From positions 186,001-250,000 of the forward strand of contig NZ_FOKV01000002.1 of the NCBI RefSeq assembly GCF_900112105.1: DNA of 64,000 bases, in the 5' to 3' direction. The notes under the pieces were generated by a model. It was not told where the DNA came from and searched no databases. It saw only the letters and a list, made by a program, of their open reading frames with translations. This DNA comes from Zunongwangia mangrovi. GTDB lineage: Bacteria; Bacteroidota; Bacteroidia; Flavobacteriales; Flavobacteriaceae. The first letter of the stretch is position 1. Each line of letters starts with the position of its first letter. Made by a program: the position numbers and the translations under genes. Shown here piece after piece: positions 8,218 to 16,411 of the stretch.

Positions 8218-8841
8218 TTAAGGTTGAAAAACAGAAGCTTTAATAGGTGTATTCATTTTCCAGTTCTTAAAACTAATAAGCGTATAATCCTCTCCAGATT
8301 CCTGAAGCTTTACAGATTGTAGCATTTTGTCTTCAGAAAAACGCATGATCACTTTTTCAAACATATCGGCCATGCTCTTATCTTTTGGGGTAATTACAGC
8401 TTCTATATGATCATTTTTCTTTAGATACTCTACATCAAAATTCGCATCATCTTTTAGAATTTTTCCATTAAGACTGCCGGTAATTAGATCACCAAGTTTC
8501 GCAAAAAGTTTATTAGAAGTCATATCCTGTTTGCTTTTTTGGCCGTCGTCATCGATATAAATAAAATTGTTTTTGAAAAGTAAAGAATATGGATATGGCA
8601 TAGTATATTCCCATTTAATAACATCTGGAGATTGATAATAAATCCTACCATTAGAAGTTGTCTCGACATCCAACATTTTAATGACTTTGGTTTGCTCGAA
8701 CTCACCATACAGACTTTTGGCCGATTCCATCTTCTCTGTAAGTTGTGATGCTGAAGATTTTAAACTTACACTGGTAAAATTATTCTGCTGAGCAAACATT
8801 CCTAAGCTCCAGAAAAACAGGATAAAACTAAATATACGCAT
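8218..8841 (-). CDS. LolA-like outer-membrane lipoprotein carrier
   Basis: 207 residues with signal peptide MRIFSFILFFWSLGMFAQ, then LYGEFEQTKVIKMLDVETTSNGRIYYQSPDVIKWEY, which follows the LolA beginning (FxQxK... GxxxxxxPxxxxWxY). LolA proteins ferry lipoproteins through the periplasm; a dedicated LolA-like protein is a constant member of aryl-polyene clusters and may carry the pigment lipid to the outer membrane (inference). A longer frame reaches 8883 but the ATG at 8841 gives the signal peptide. It overlaps the deacetylase stop by 14 bases and ends the long leftward operon; it converges on the fluoride antiporter gene with 15 bases between. Confidence 0.8.
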   Translation of the reverse strand: MRIFSFILFFWSLGMFAQQNNFTSVSLKSSASQLTEKMESAKSLYGEFEQTKVIKMLDVETTSNGRIYYQSPDVIKWEYTMPYPYSLLFKNNFIYIDDDGQKSKQDMTSNKLFAKLGDLITGSLNGKILKDDANFDVEYLKKNDHIEAVITPKDKSMADMFEKVIMRFSEDKMLQSVKLQESGEDYTLISFKNWKMNTPIKASVFQP

Positions 8842-9598
8842 GGATTCTAAATAATTGGTCTGGCCGTATTGCCTGATATTCATTCGCTTGTAGATGCATC
8901 AATAATTGTTCCAATATACGAGCGGTTTGCTCTTTGTTATCATGAAGTAAAATTACATCTCCCGGCTTCAATTTTCGTTTTACCCGGTTAAGAATCTTAG
9001 TTTCATCATTTAAAATCGCGTCGTAAGTTCTCAGATTCCAACCAATCACGTGATGTCCAGTATTTTGTAAAGCACGTTTTGTTTTTGGATTAATAATCCC
9101 GAACGGAGGCCTAAAGAAATACAGTTTTAAACCACTAATATCGTTCGCTATAATATCACAGGCATCAATTTCTCTCGCAAGACTTTTTGAAGAAAGAAAG
9201 CCCATTTTACGAGTATGAGAATAGGTATGATTCCCAATAATATGCCCATTTTCGATAATTTGCCTAACAACTTCTGGATGCTTTTCCATTTGAGTTCCAA
9301 TACAGAAAAAGCAGGCTTTTGCATCATATTTATCTAATAGATTCAAGATCTTTGGAGTAATCTCTGTTGGGCCATCATCAAAAGTTAAGCAGACTTCCTT
9401 TTTGGGATGATCCTTTTGATGATGAAATCCTTTTACAAACACATTCCACCTTATATTAGTTGAAATTGTTATCAAAAAAATAGGATACAAGATCGCTAAT
9501 ATCGCCACAGGCCAAAGTGCTAAGCCGTTTATGCCGCAATACATCGCAAAAGCGATTAAAAAGATCCAGATAAAGAAAATTAGAATGCGGAATTTCAA
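8828..9598 (-). CDS. Membrane-anchored polysaccharide deacetylase (NodB domain)
   Basis: 256 residues: two N-terminal hydrophobic helices (residues 1-46), then a NodB homology domain with all the main motifs: CLTFDDGP (Asp 74/75), HTYSHT, FFRPPFG, VIGWN and VILLHDN. These are the metal-binding and catalytic motifs of carbohydrate esterase family 4. The start is a TTG at 9598 sharing bases with the TGA of the preceding gene (TTGA); the first ATG would remove the first helix, so TTG is preferred. It sits between the chain-length-factor-like gene and the LolA gene. The substrate in the pigment pathway is unknown. Confidence 0.82.
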   Translation of the reverse strand: MKFRILIFFIWIFLIAFAMYCGINGLALWPVAILAILYPIFLITISTNIRWNVFVKGFHHQKDHPKKEVCLTFDDGPTEITPKILNLLDKYDAKACFFCIGTQMEKHPEVVRQIIENGHIIGNHTYSHTRKMGFLSSKSLAREIDACDIIANDISGLKLYFFRPPFGIINPKTKRALQNTGHHVIGWNLRTYDAILNDETKILNRVKRKLKPGDVILLHDNKEQTARILEQLLMHLQANEYQAIRPDQLFRIHAYI

Positions 9599-10659
9599 AG
9601 ACTTCGAAGCAAGGTTAAACTGTGATTTTTCCCAAGATACTGATTATAAATTAAAATAGATTTTGGTTGTTTTACCTCCAAATTATTTAATTTTAATTGC
9701 TGCGGAATTTCATTCCTTTTCAAGATTTCAGCCCCAAGCCAACAAGAATAAGCCGTTACCGTATTATAATCGCCAACCCAGTTCTTATAGCCTAACTGAA
9801 GTGTATTTTTAAATATCGTATCCTGAAGTTGATGATAATAATGATCAAATCTTTTATCACCATTATTTCCTAAAATCACGGCATCCAGATCTTCAGGTTT
9901 TAGATCGTTTTTCTTTAAAAACCAGCTGATTTCTTCCTCAAGTTTTTCTTCTGAAATTTCCCGGTAAATCATACAATCTGAAATTTCAGCAAATGAATCC
10001 TGAGTTCTAATTTCTGAAAGTAAAAAGAATGCAGCACCTTCTGAAGTTATCGTTCCGCCAGACTCAGATTGTAGAATTTCAGCAGTATTTATTTCTCCGG
10101 CTTTCAATTGCCCGTCCAGATTGTAAAAAGGCGTACTTGTTTTCGCCAGTTCATCTACACCACCAACCAAAACACATCGCGTATCTGGATCTTCAGCAAA
10201 TTGAAGCTTAGCATCGATCAAAGCCGACTCGAACGAAACGCTATTTTGCGTATACGTCATATTATAACCGGTGCATTTTAGATCGAGTGCAATTTGCCCT
10301 CCCACCGTATTATGGGTACTCTGGATAAAAGCCGTTGGCGTTAAAAAGCTTTCATTTTCATCGAGAATATTCTCCAGAAACTTCTCGGTATCCTGCTTAC
10401 AACCTTCACCAGTTCCCACGATAATACTATCGGGCACTTCTACCCCAGCCTCATTTAAAGCTTGCTTGGCTGCCACCAATCCCATTTTTATAGCCTTCGA
10501 CATTCGGCGAAGCATCATGGGTTTGATATACTCTTTATAATTTACAATAGTTGCCGGAAATATATTTTGCTGAAAAGACTTCAAATTTCCCGCAAACAGA
10601 TCTTCCTCAGTTTGTGCAGCTATGCTAGCCATCCCATTGATGTACATTTTTCTATCCAT
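9595..10659 (-). CDS. Ketosynthase-like protein lacking the active-site Cys (chain length factor-like)
   Basis: 354 residues of thiolase fold (SIIVGTGEGCKQDTEKF, NTVGGQIALDL, VLVGGVDELA). Where active ketosynthases have TACSS this protein has YTQNS, so there is no nucleophilic Cys, and the His-containing loops are also missing. In aryl-polyene systems a Cys-less ketosynthase (ApeC) pairs with the active one as chain length factor; this gene directly follows the Cys-His-His ketosynthase with an 8-base overlap, as expected for a heterodimer. The Gln-Asn pair in the active-site segment recalls the Gln of type II polyketide chain length factors. Function by homology and context; no direct proof of pairing. 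Confidence 0.8.
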   Translation of the reverse strand: MDRKMYINGMASIAAQTEEDLFAGNLKSFQQNIFPATIVNYKEYIKPMMLRRMSKAIKMGLVAAKQALNEAGVEVPDSIIVGTGEGCKQDTEKFLENILDENESFLTPTAFIQSTHNTVGGQIALDLKCTGYNMTYTQNSVSFESALIDAKLQFAEDPDTRCVLVGGVDELAKTSTPFYNLDGQLKAGEINTAEILQSESGGTITSEGAAFFLLSEIRTQDSFAEISDCMIYREISEEKLEEEISWFLKKNDLKPEDLDAVILGNNGDKRFDHYYHQLQDTIFKNTLQLGYKNWVGDYNTVTAYSCWLGAEILKRNEIPQQLKLNNLEVKQPKSILIYNQYLGKNHSLTLLRSL

Positions 10660-11833
10660 TTTTGCTGAATATTAAAGAGGTACAATTTCCGCCGAAACCA
10701 AAAGAATTTGATAACACATGATCGATTTTAGCCGATTTCAACTCGGTTACAGGTTCTAATTTTGTCTCGTTTATTACCGAATTAAAATTAAGATTGGGAT
10801 AAATTTGCTGATGTTTTATCGCCAGTAAACTAAACACCGCTTCGATACCACCAGCCGCTGCAAGCGTATGCCCGGTAAAAGATTTTGTACTGCTCAAGGC
10901 CGGCATTTCTTTAAAAGTGCGAATTAAAGCTCTACTTTCAGAAAGGTCGTTATTCTGTGTTGCCGTGCCGTGTGCGTTGATATAATCGATTTGATGCGGA
11001 TTGAATCTTGCAGTTTTTAAAGCTTTTTGCATCGCCAGATAAGCACCTTCGCCATTTTCTGAAGAAGCGGTTTGATGGAATGCATCGTTCGCATTTCCGT
11101 AACCCGAAACATAACCTAAAACCTCTTTATTTTCAGCTAATTCAGCCGATTCTAAAACTAAATATGCCGCAGCTTCGCCAAGATTTAATCCTTTTCTTTC
11201 AGCATCAAAAGGTTTCGGAAAATCTTCAGAATAGATCATTAAAGAATTAAAACCATTCAGCGTAAAACGAGAAAGACAATCTGTACCGCCAACGATCACG
11301 CGATCCAATCGACCAGATTTGATTAACCTGGCGCCCATCATAATTGCGTTGGCAGCAGACGAACATGCCGTGCTAATCGTCGTTACATAATTATTGATCC
11401 CAAAATAACTTGCAATTTGCTCGGTCGTAAAACCCGGGTGCTGCGCCTGAATAAATCTTCGATTGGTTGCATCGTTTTCGTATTCACGATAAAAACGTTC
11501 GGTCATATCCATCCCGCCAACACTAGTCCCATTCACAAAGCCAATATTCGTAAAATCCTTGATTTTAGCGTTTTTAACAGCTTCTTTTAAAGCTATAGTT
11601 CCCAATAGCGCCGCACGCGTGAATGCGTGACTTTCATCTAAATTCAAGTTTTTAGCAAGATCTATATTTGTAGCTTTTATCTCGCCAATAGGTAATTTTT
11701 GATGAGTCGTTTCTAAAATTTCAGGAGTCGAAAGTCCGTGTTTTCCATGAATAAGCGAGCTGTGATTTTCTTCAAGATCTTTTCCTATGGCAGAAAAAAT
11801 ACCCATTCCGGTTACAGCTACGCTCCTACTCAT
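10652..11833 (-). CDS. Beta-ketoacyl-ACP synthase (active KS of the aryl-polyene system)
   Basis: 393 residues, FabF-like. The triad is complete: Cys157 in STACSSAANA, His in INAHGTATQNND and His in TKSFTGHTLAAAGG. It should condense malonyl-ACP units onto the growing aryl chain. It begins 14 bases after the ACP gene and overlaps the Cys-less partner gene by 8 bases, which suggests translational coupling of the pair. It corresponds in role to ApeO of the E. coli aryl-polyene system (family knowledge); the length of the polyene it builds cannot be read from sequence. Confidence 0.88.
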   Translation of the reverse strand: MSRSVAVTGMGIFSAIGKDLEENHSSLIHGKHGLSTPEILETTHQKLPIGEIKATNIDLAKNLNLDESHAFTRAALLGTIALKEAVKNAKIKDFTNIGFVNGTSVGGMDMTERFYREYENDATNRRFIQAQHPGFTTEQIASYFGINNYVTTISTACSSAANAIMMGARLIKSGRLDRVIVGGTDCLSRFTLNGFNSLMIYSEDFPKPFDAERKGLNLGEAAAYLVLESAELAENKEVLGYVSGYGNANDAFHQTASSENGEGAYLAMQKALKTARFNPHQIDYINAHGTATQNNDLSESRALIRTFKEMPALSSTKSFTGHTLAAAGGIEAVFSLLAIKHQQIYPNLNFNSVINETKLEPVTELKSAKIDHVLSNSFGFGGNCTSLIFSKNG

Positions 11834-11847
11834 AAATAAGTTTTAGA

Positions 11848-12114
11848 TTACTTAGTACGGTTCGCTTCAATAAAATCTGCCATTTTATTGATACTTTCAA
11901 AAATCTCACGGCCTTTTTTAGGATCGGTAAGTTTGATACCGTAATCTTTCTCCAGTAAAACGATAAGCTCTAAGGCATCGATTGAGTCAAGACCAAGACC
12001 GTCTCCAAAAAGCGGTTCATCATTTTCAATATCGCTCACCTCCATATCCTCAAGGTTTAGCTGCTCTATAATACTGGCTTTTAACTCGGTATGCAAATCA
12101 GTCATAATCGGCAT
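11848..12114 (-). CDS. Acyl carrier protein
   Basis: 88 residues. GDGLGLDSIDALELIVLLE holds the phosphopantetheine Ser (residue 44, motif DSID), and the protein is acidic and helical, as in type II ACPs. It would carry the coumaroyl starter and the polyene intermediates. Two start codons are possible, ATG at 12114 and ATG at 12105 (MTDLHTEL); neither has a visible ribosome site, and both overlap the end of the preceding gene. It sits between the half-ketosynthase gene and the active ketosynthase gene. Confidence 0.88.
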   Translation of the reverse strand: MPIMTDLHTELKASIIEQLNLEDMEVSDIENDEPLFGDGLGLDSIDALELIVLLEKDYGIKLTDPKKGREIFESINKMADFIEANRTK

Positions 12115-12694
12115 CGTATATTTTGCGTATTTGTTCTTCAGAAGCTTCTTTTTTATGAGATTCTGAACTTAGCCACAAAAATACATCATATTCATCATTG
12201 TGCAAGTTTAACCAGGCACAAAGCACTTTATTTGCTTTTTTAGATTCGATTAACTGCTTAGAATAATCGATCAATAAATTTGCATTAAACTCATCTTCAA
12301 TAAAAAAGACATTTTCACTTTTTAATTGATGCCGAATGCTAATCTCACCCAAAACAATATTTGGTAAGGTGTAAACAAAAAGCGACGGCGAAGGAAAATC
12401 CTTAACCGATTCCTGATAATTTTGATCGCTATCTAAACTTGAACTATTATTACTGAAAACCAAAGCCGTTTCCTCATCGATATTGTTGTTTTTCAGCACA
12501 ATTTCTGAAGCGATGAATCCCAATTTAGAAAGCCTGTCCATTTTATGGAATTTGGGATATTTAATATTCAAGAACTTAAAAGAAGCCTTTAGAAATCGAG
12601 CAATATCAACTTCCGAAGAAAATATCACTTCGCCATCTAAAATGATTCTTTCATTTTTGATACGCACCCAATGCTCTACACCAAGATTAGCCAT
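12098..12694 (-). CDS. Half-length ketosynthase-like (thiolase N-terminal fold) protein
   Basis: 198 residues, about half a ketosynthase. The segments ALVFSNNSSSLDSDQNYQ and PSPSLFVYTLPNIVLGEIS look like the N-terminal thiolase-fold half (the region before the active site), and the place where Cys would be reads KSENVFFIEDEF. No Cys and no His loops, so it cannot be a catalyst of condensation. Small ketosynthase-like genes of this sort are seen next to ACP genes in flexirubin clusters. Its job may be structural or regulatory in the synthase complex. It overlaps the genes on both sides (8 bases upstream; 8 or 17 bases downstream), so it is translated in step with them. Confidence 0.65.
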   Translation of the reverse strand: MANLGVEHWVRIKNERIILDGEVIFSSEVDIARFLKASFKFLNIKYPKFHKMDRLSKLGFIASEIVLKNNNIDEETALVFSNNSSSLDSDQNYQESVKDFPSPSLFVYTLPNIVLGEISIRHQLKSENVFFIEDEFNANLLIDYSKQLIESKKANKVLCAWLNLHNDEYDVFLWLSSESHKKEASEEQIRKIYDADYD

Positions 12695-13841
12695 TTTCTC
12701 CTTCCTTTTTAAAAATCATCGCCAAATTACAGCCACCAAAACCCGAAGCTGTTTTTAAAACATAGTCCAGATTTATCGATTTTTGATATGCTGTAACCAC
12801 ATTTATTTTCGCGGAAACTCCATTTTCAGTGAAATTTAGGCTCGGATATATTTCACGGTTCAGCATCATGTGTTTGCATAAAATTGCTTCGATCAATGCC
12901 GAAGCACCCAATGTATGACCGTAATATCCTTTTACGCTATGAAGCGGAATTTCACCCAATTCACTTCTGGAAATTGCAATCGCTTCCATCTCATCATTGT
13001 AAAGTGTAGCTGTGCCGTGCGTGGAAATTGCTTTAATTGCTTCGGAAGAAATCTGAGCTTCTTTTAGCGAATTCTGAATGCTTTTATACAAACCTTCACC
13101 CGTTCGTGATGGTCCCGAAATATGATTTGCGTCGTTTGCTGAAGCATCGCCTACCAAGCTTATGTTAACCGAATTTTTCTTCGGAAGATCGCTCACCAGG
13201 ATTGCTGCTGCAGCTTCGCCAAGATTAATCCCGGTTCGATCTTTTGAAAAAGGCTTGCAATCATTTTCACTAAGTGCCTGAAAAGAATTAAAGCCGGAAA
13301 CAACGAATTTCGATAACATATCGCCACCAACTACGATGGCTTCTGAAAATTTCCCGGCATTGATCATTTTCTTAGCAACGGCCAATGCCAATCCACCCGA
13401 AATACAAGCGTTAGAAACTACAATTGGCTTCAGTTTAAAGCCAAAAAAATCTTTAACGATATTGCCCAAATTCGATAAAAATAGGCGCTCTTTTTTAAAG
13501 TCGGCCAAATCATCTAAAAGATGAACATTGCCTTTAGTTGTTGAAATTATGAGTCCGGTTTTATCTAAATCTAACTCCGGATTTTTATCTAAAACTCCCT
13601 GAACCGCCAGCAACATCATTTGCTCGAGCTTTGTAAAATCTTGCGGATTCCCGATTTCAGCAAAAGTTTCAGTCAGTATTTCTGAATTAACTATTCCCGC
13701 ACAAATTGGAGTATCTAAAAAATCATTTTTATTAAGTTTCTGTAAACCGGTAGTTCCGCTTCGTAGATTTTCAAGATTTTTTGAAGTAGTAAATCCAAGC
13801 GGAGAAATTATGCAATCGTCATGTAAGTAAAGCTTCTTCAT
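12687..13841 (-). CDS. Second beta-ketoacyl-ACP synthase
   Basis: 384 residues with a complete triad: Cys146 in VSNACISGGLALA, His in STHGTATLYND and His in KGYYGHTLGASA. The active-site neighbourhood (SNAC) differs from the STAC of the other ketosynthase, so the two may use different chain lengths, for example priming versus extension (inference). The ATG at 13841 overlaps the TAA of the thioesterase gene by one base (TAATG); a TTG extension to 13868 lies inside the thioesterase gene and is rejected. It resembles ApeR in role among the E. coli aryl-polyene genes, with moderate certainty. Confidence 0.85.
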   Translation of the reverse strand: MKKLYLHDDCIISPLGFTTSKNLENLRSGTTGLQKLNKNDFLDTPICAGIVNSEILTETFAEIGNPQDFTKLEQMMLLAVQGVLDKNPELDLDKTGLIISTTKGNVHLLDDLADFKKERLFLSNLGNIVKDFFGFKLKPIVVSNACISGGLALAVAKKMINAGKFSEAIVVGGDMLSKFVVSGFNSFQALSENDCKPFSKDRTGINLGEAAAAILVSDLPKKNSVNISLVGDASANDANHISGPSRTGEGLYKSIQNSLKEAQISSEAIKAISTHGTATLYNDEMEAIAISRSELGEIPLHSVKGYYGHTLGASALIEAILCKHMMLNREIYPSLNFTENGVSAKINVVTAYQKSINLDYVLKTASGFGGCNLAMIFKKEGENG

Positions 13842-14257
13842 TAAATAAGCCCTATTTTCTTTTTCCAATCTAGAAAAAATGAAGGATTATTAAGCACTAA
13901 TTCTCCATTTTTATCTGTAAAAACCTGCACCGTTTCACCGGTACAGATCAATTTATTGTCTTTAAAAATTCTATAATTATAAATGATCTTTGCCGCGTCT
14001 GTTGGAACAAATTTCGTTTCGACCGTAAATTCGTCACCATATTTTAAAGGCAGTTTATGCTCGCAAGAAGATTTTACAATAGGCGTAGCAAAACCGTTTG
14101 ATTTGGCATCTAAATAAGAAATAGCGTTTTGCATACCAAAATCTTCACGACCTTCCTCAAAATACTGCAGATAATTACCATGCCATACAATTTGCAAGGA
14201 ATCACACTCGCTAAAACGCACTTTCAGTTTGGTATGTATGCTTAACTTATTATTCAT
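13841..14257 (-). CDS. 4HBT-type acyl-CoA/acyl-ACP thioesterase
   Basis: 138 residues, hot-dog fold of the YbgC/FadM/4-hydroxybenzoyl-CoA thioesterase group. VRFSECDSLQIVWHGNYLQYFEEGRE holds the signature with the Asp (ECD) and the HGNYL loop. It would release an acyl chain from the ACP or serve as an editing enzyme. It is separated from the dehydratase by about 80 bases, the largest gap in the long operon, and is coupled to the following ketosynthase gene by a TAATG overlap. Confidence 0.82.
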   Translation of the reverse strand: MNNKLSIHTKLKVRFSECDSLQIVWHGNYLQYFEEGREDFGMQNAISYLDAKSNGFATPIVKSSCEHKLPLKYGDEFTVETKFVPTDAAKIIYNYRIFKDNKLICTGETVQVFTDKNGELVLNNPSFFLDWKKKIGLI

Positions 14258-14338
14258 TTTTGAAAAATAATCGCATCAGAAAAGACGATGCTGAAAAGAA
14301 TTTTGCTTCAAAAGATTCAATTAAAGCTAAATTATGGC

Positions 14339-14788
14339 TTAATCTACTGTTACGGTTTTCATTTCTGAAGTTGCTATCACCTGCTCGTTTTCATCTAAAG
14401 TTCTTGCCGTAACCAAAGTCACTTTCATTACTTCATGTAAGATTTCAACATGCGTGGTAAGCTGCTCACCTACCTTTGGTAACCTAAAAATTTCAACCGA
14501 TTTAATAGCGCCAATAAAGCCTGTTTTCGGTTTGTCTAATCCGCCAATATAACCCTGATAACCACGATGAAGCGACATACTTTGCGCCATGTGTTCAATA
14601 AGACCAGGTTCAGAAAAGATACCGTTTTCTACCAAAATATTATCGGCCGGCACCAAAAATCCTGTAATTCCGGTAAGTTTAGTGTAATCGTGCAGTTTAT
14701 CGACCATTACAAATGGCGGTTTCTGCGGAATTAGTTTTATGATCTCCTGTGGATCTAAAATTGGAGCTTCAAGTAATTTTTCTGCCAT
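14339..14788 (-). CDS. 3-hydroxyacyl-ACP dehydratase (FabZ/ApeI-ApeP-like)
   Basis: 149 residues with the hot-dog dehydratase pattern LIPQKPPFVMVDKL at the N-terminus and EPGLIEHMAQSMSLHRGYQG in the central helix; the Glu-His pair here stands for the catalytic site. It should dehydrate 3-hydroxyacyl-ACP to the trans-enoyl form and so make the conjugated double bonds, since no enoyl reductase is visible in the cluster. It starts 9 bases after the acyltransferase gene. Which of the two cluster dehydratases does most of the work is not decidable from sequence. Confidence 0.83.
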   Translation of the reverse strand: MAEKLLEAPILDPQEIIKLIPQKPPFVMVDKLHDYTKLTGITGFLVPADNILVENGIFSEPGLIEHMAQSMSLHRGYQGYIGGLDKPKTGFIGAIKSVEIFRLPKVGEQLTTHVEILHEVMKVTLVTARTLDENEQVIATSEMKTVTVD

Positions 14789-14797
14789 AAAAATTGT

Positions 14798-15676
14798 TTA
14801 GCTGAAATCGTTCCAATAGTCGTAAAAATTATACCACTGATGCGGATATTTTTTGACCATCTTTTCAAGATTTTCAAGATACGCTTTTAAAACTTCTTTG
14901 GGAGTATTTTTTTCAGGAATATAAGGCCTTGCATAGAAATGATAATGGAAATTTTTCTCTCGCATTATATGAACAAACAAGACAGGAATATCATTTCTTA
15001 TCGCCAGTTTAAACGGCCCTTGCGGAAATTTTGCCTTAGCGCCCAGAAAATCAGCATTCCAAGTTTTAGCTTCTTCTAAATAACGATCTGCCGCAAAAAC
15101 CAGTAATTCATTATTCTTTAGTGCCTGATTCATTTTAAAAATATGAGAAAGGTCTTTTTGTAGCACTATTATTTTAACAGCCGATTGGCCCGTAACCGAT
15201 TCCATGTAATTTTTGATGTTCTCGTGTTCAAAATCACTAATCACCAAATTAATTACAGCGCTGGTATGCTTTTCGTCAAAAAAATGTTTTGCGAGATTAA
15301 AGTTACCAATATGCGCGGTAAGTAGAATTCCGCCTTTATTTAATTTTCGAAGATTTTCGATATGTTTTATACCATCAAATTCAAAAGTATATCGATCTTT
15401 CATTCCGGCTGTGATCACTACGCGATCTAACTGAACTTTGCCGTATTTAAAGTAAGTTTTGTAGACATTTATAAAAGCACTAAAACCAGAATAGTTTAAT
15501 CTTCTGCGGAAATAATAGTACATACTTCGCGAAGAAGTTGGCGCAAAAATGAAGAAATACAGCGCAATAAAGATCAGTAGAAAATAAGCCGGATATAAAC
15601 CGAAGCTTCGAATAATAAATACGTATATCCGAATCGTTAACAGCGTTCCGCGTGATTTTCCACTCCAGCCTGCCAT
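14798..15676 (-). CDS. LpxL/HtrB-type lysophospholipid acyltransferase family protein
   Basis: 292 residues. A hydrophobic N-terminal helix (FGLYPAYFLLIFIALYFFIF) anchors it in the inner membrane. The acyltransferase box GILLTAHIGNFNLAKH has His followed by Asn-Phe rather than the usual HxxxxD/E, which is common in the LpxL/HtrB family (HxGNWE-like). A later IRNDIPVLFVHIMRE segment fits the substrate pocket. In aryl-polyene clusters an acyltransferase of this type moves the polyene onto a lipid or alcohol acceptor; here the acceptor could be the dialkylresorcinol of flexirubin. It lies 3 bases after the ketoreductase gene. Confidence 0.8.
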   Translation of the reverse strand: MAGWSGKSRGTLLTIRIYVFIIRSFGLYPAYFLLIFIALYFFIFAPTSSRSMYYYFRRRLNYSGFSAFINVYKTYFKYGKVQLDRVVITAGMKDRYTFEFDGIKHIENLRKLNKGGILLTAHIGNFNLAKHFFDEKHTSAVINLVISDFEHENIKNYMESVTGQSAVKIIVLQKDLSHIFKMNQALKNNELLVFAADRYLEEAKTWNADFLGAKAKFPQGPFKLAIRNDIPVLFVHIMREKNFHYHFYARPYIPEKNTPKEVLKAYLENLEKMVKKYPHQWYNFYDYWNDFS

Positions 15677-15679
15677 GCT

Positions 15680-16411
15680 TTAAGAATATAAACCGCCGTT
15701 GATATTAATCACCTCTCCCGTGATGTAGGACGCTTTTTTTGAGGCCAGGAAACTAACCAGATCGGCAACTTCTTCAGCATCTCCAAATCGCTGTAACGGA
15801 ATCATTTTTTTTAGCTCTTTTTCATCAAAATCGGCCGTCATATCTGAAGTTATAAATCCGGGAGCCACAGCATTTACGGTAACTTTTCGTTTCCCGATTT
15901 CCTGCGCTAAAGCTTTTGTTGCTGAAATTACCGCTCCTTTAGCCGCCGAATAATTTACCTGTCCGGGATTTCCTTTTACACCAGATAAAGAGACTATATT
16001 AATGATTCTGCCATATCTTTTTTGCAACATACTTTTTACAAATTGCTGCGTCACATTATAAAATCCGTTTAAAGATGTATTGATCACCGAATGCCAATCC
16101 TCTTCTCCCATCCACATAAATAAACCGTCTTTAGTGATTCCTGCATTATTCACGATCACTTCAACAACAGCTTCAGGATTCGATTTTTGCCAGTTTTCGA
16201 GGGAATTTTTGGTTGCTTCAGCATCAGCAATATCAAATTTCAACAAATCGCAGGTAACATCGCTTTCTTTAATAATTTTAGCAGTTGCTTCCGCAGCTTC
16301 AGTATTAGAATGATAATTCAATAAAATATGATAACCCAAATCTGCCGCTAATTTTATAGCGATGGCTTTTCCTATTCCGCGTGAACCTCCTGTTACTAAA
16401 GCGTATTTCAT
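15680..16411 (-). CDS. 3-oxoacyl-ACP reductase (FabG-like)
   Basis: 243 residues, classical short-chain dehydrogenase: TGGSRGIGKAIA for the cofactor, NNAGITKDGLFMWM, Ser in SLSGVKGNPGQ and the YSAAKGAVI catalytic Tyr-Lys pair, ending in a typical TGEVININGG. The Arg/Ser after the first glycines suggests NADPH. It reduces 3-oxoacyl-ACP intermediates of the polyene chain (equivalent of ApeQ). The ATG overlaps the TGA of the ammonia-lyase gene (ATGA). Confidence 0.9.
   Translation of the reverse strand: MKYALVTGGSRGIGKAIAIKLAADLGYHILLNYHSNTEAAEATAKIIKESDVTCDLLKFDIADAEATKNSLENWQKSNPEAVVEVIVNNAGITKDGLFMWMGEEDWHSVINTSLNGFYNVTQQFVKSMLQKRYGRIINIVSLSGVKGNPGQVNYSAAKGAVISATKALAQEIGKRKVTVNAVAPGFITSDMTADFDEKELKKMIPLQRFGDAEEVADLVSFLASKKASYITGEVININGGLYS

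Noticed and set aside
10029-10668. Plus-strand reading frames inside the ketosynthase genes
   Set aside because: They are shadows of well-supported minus-strand genes, with no recognisable protein features.
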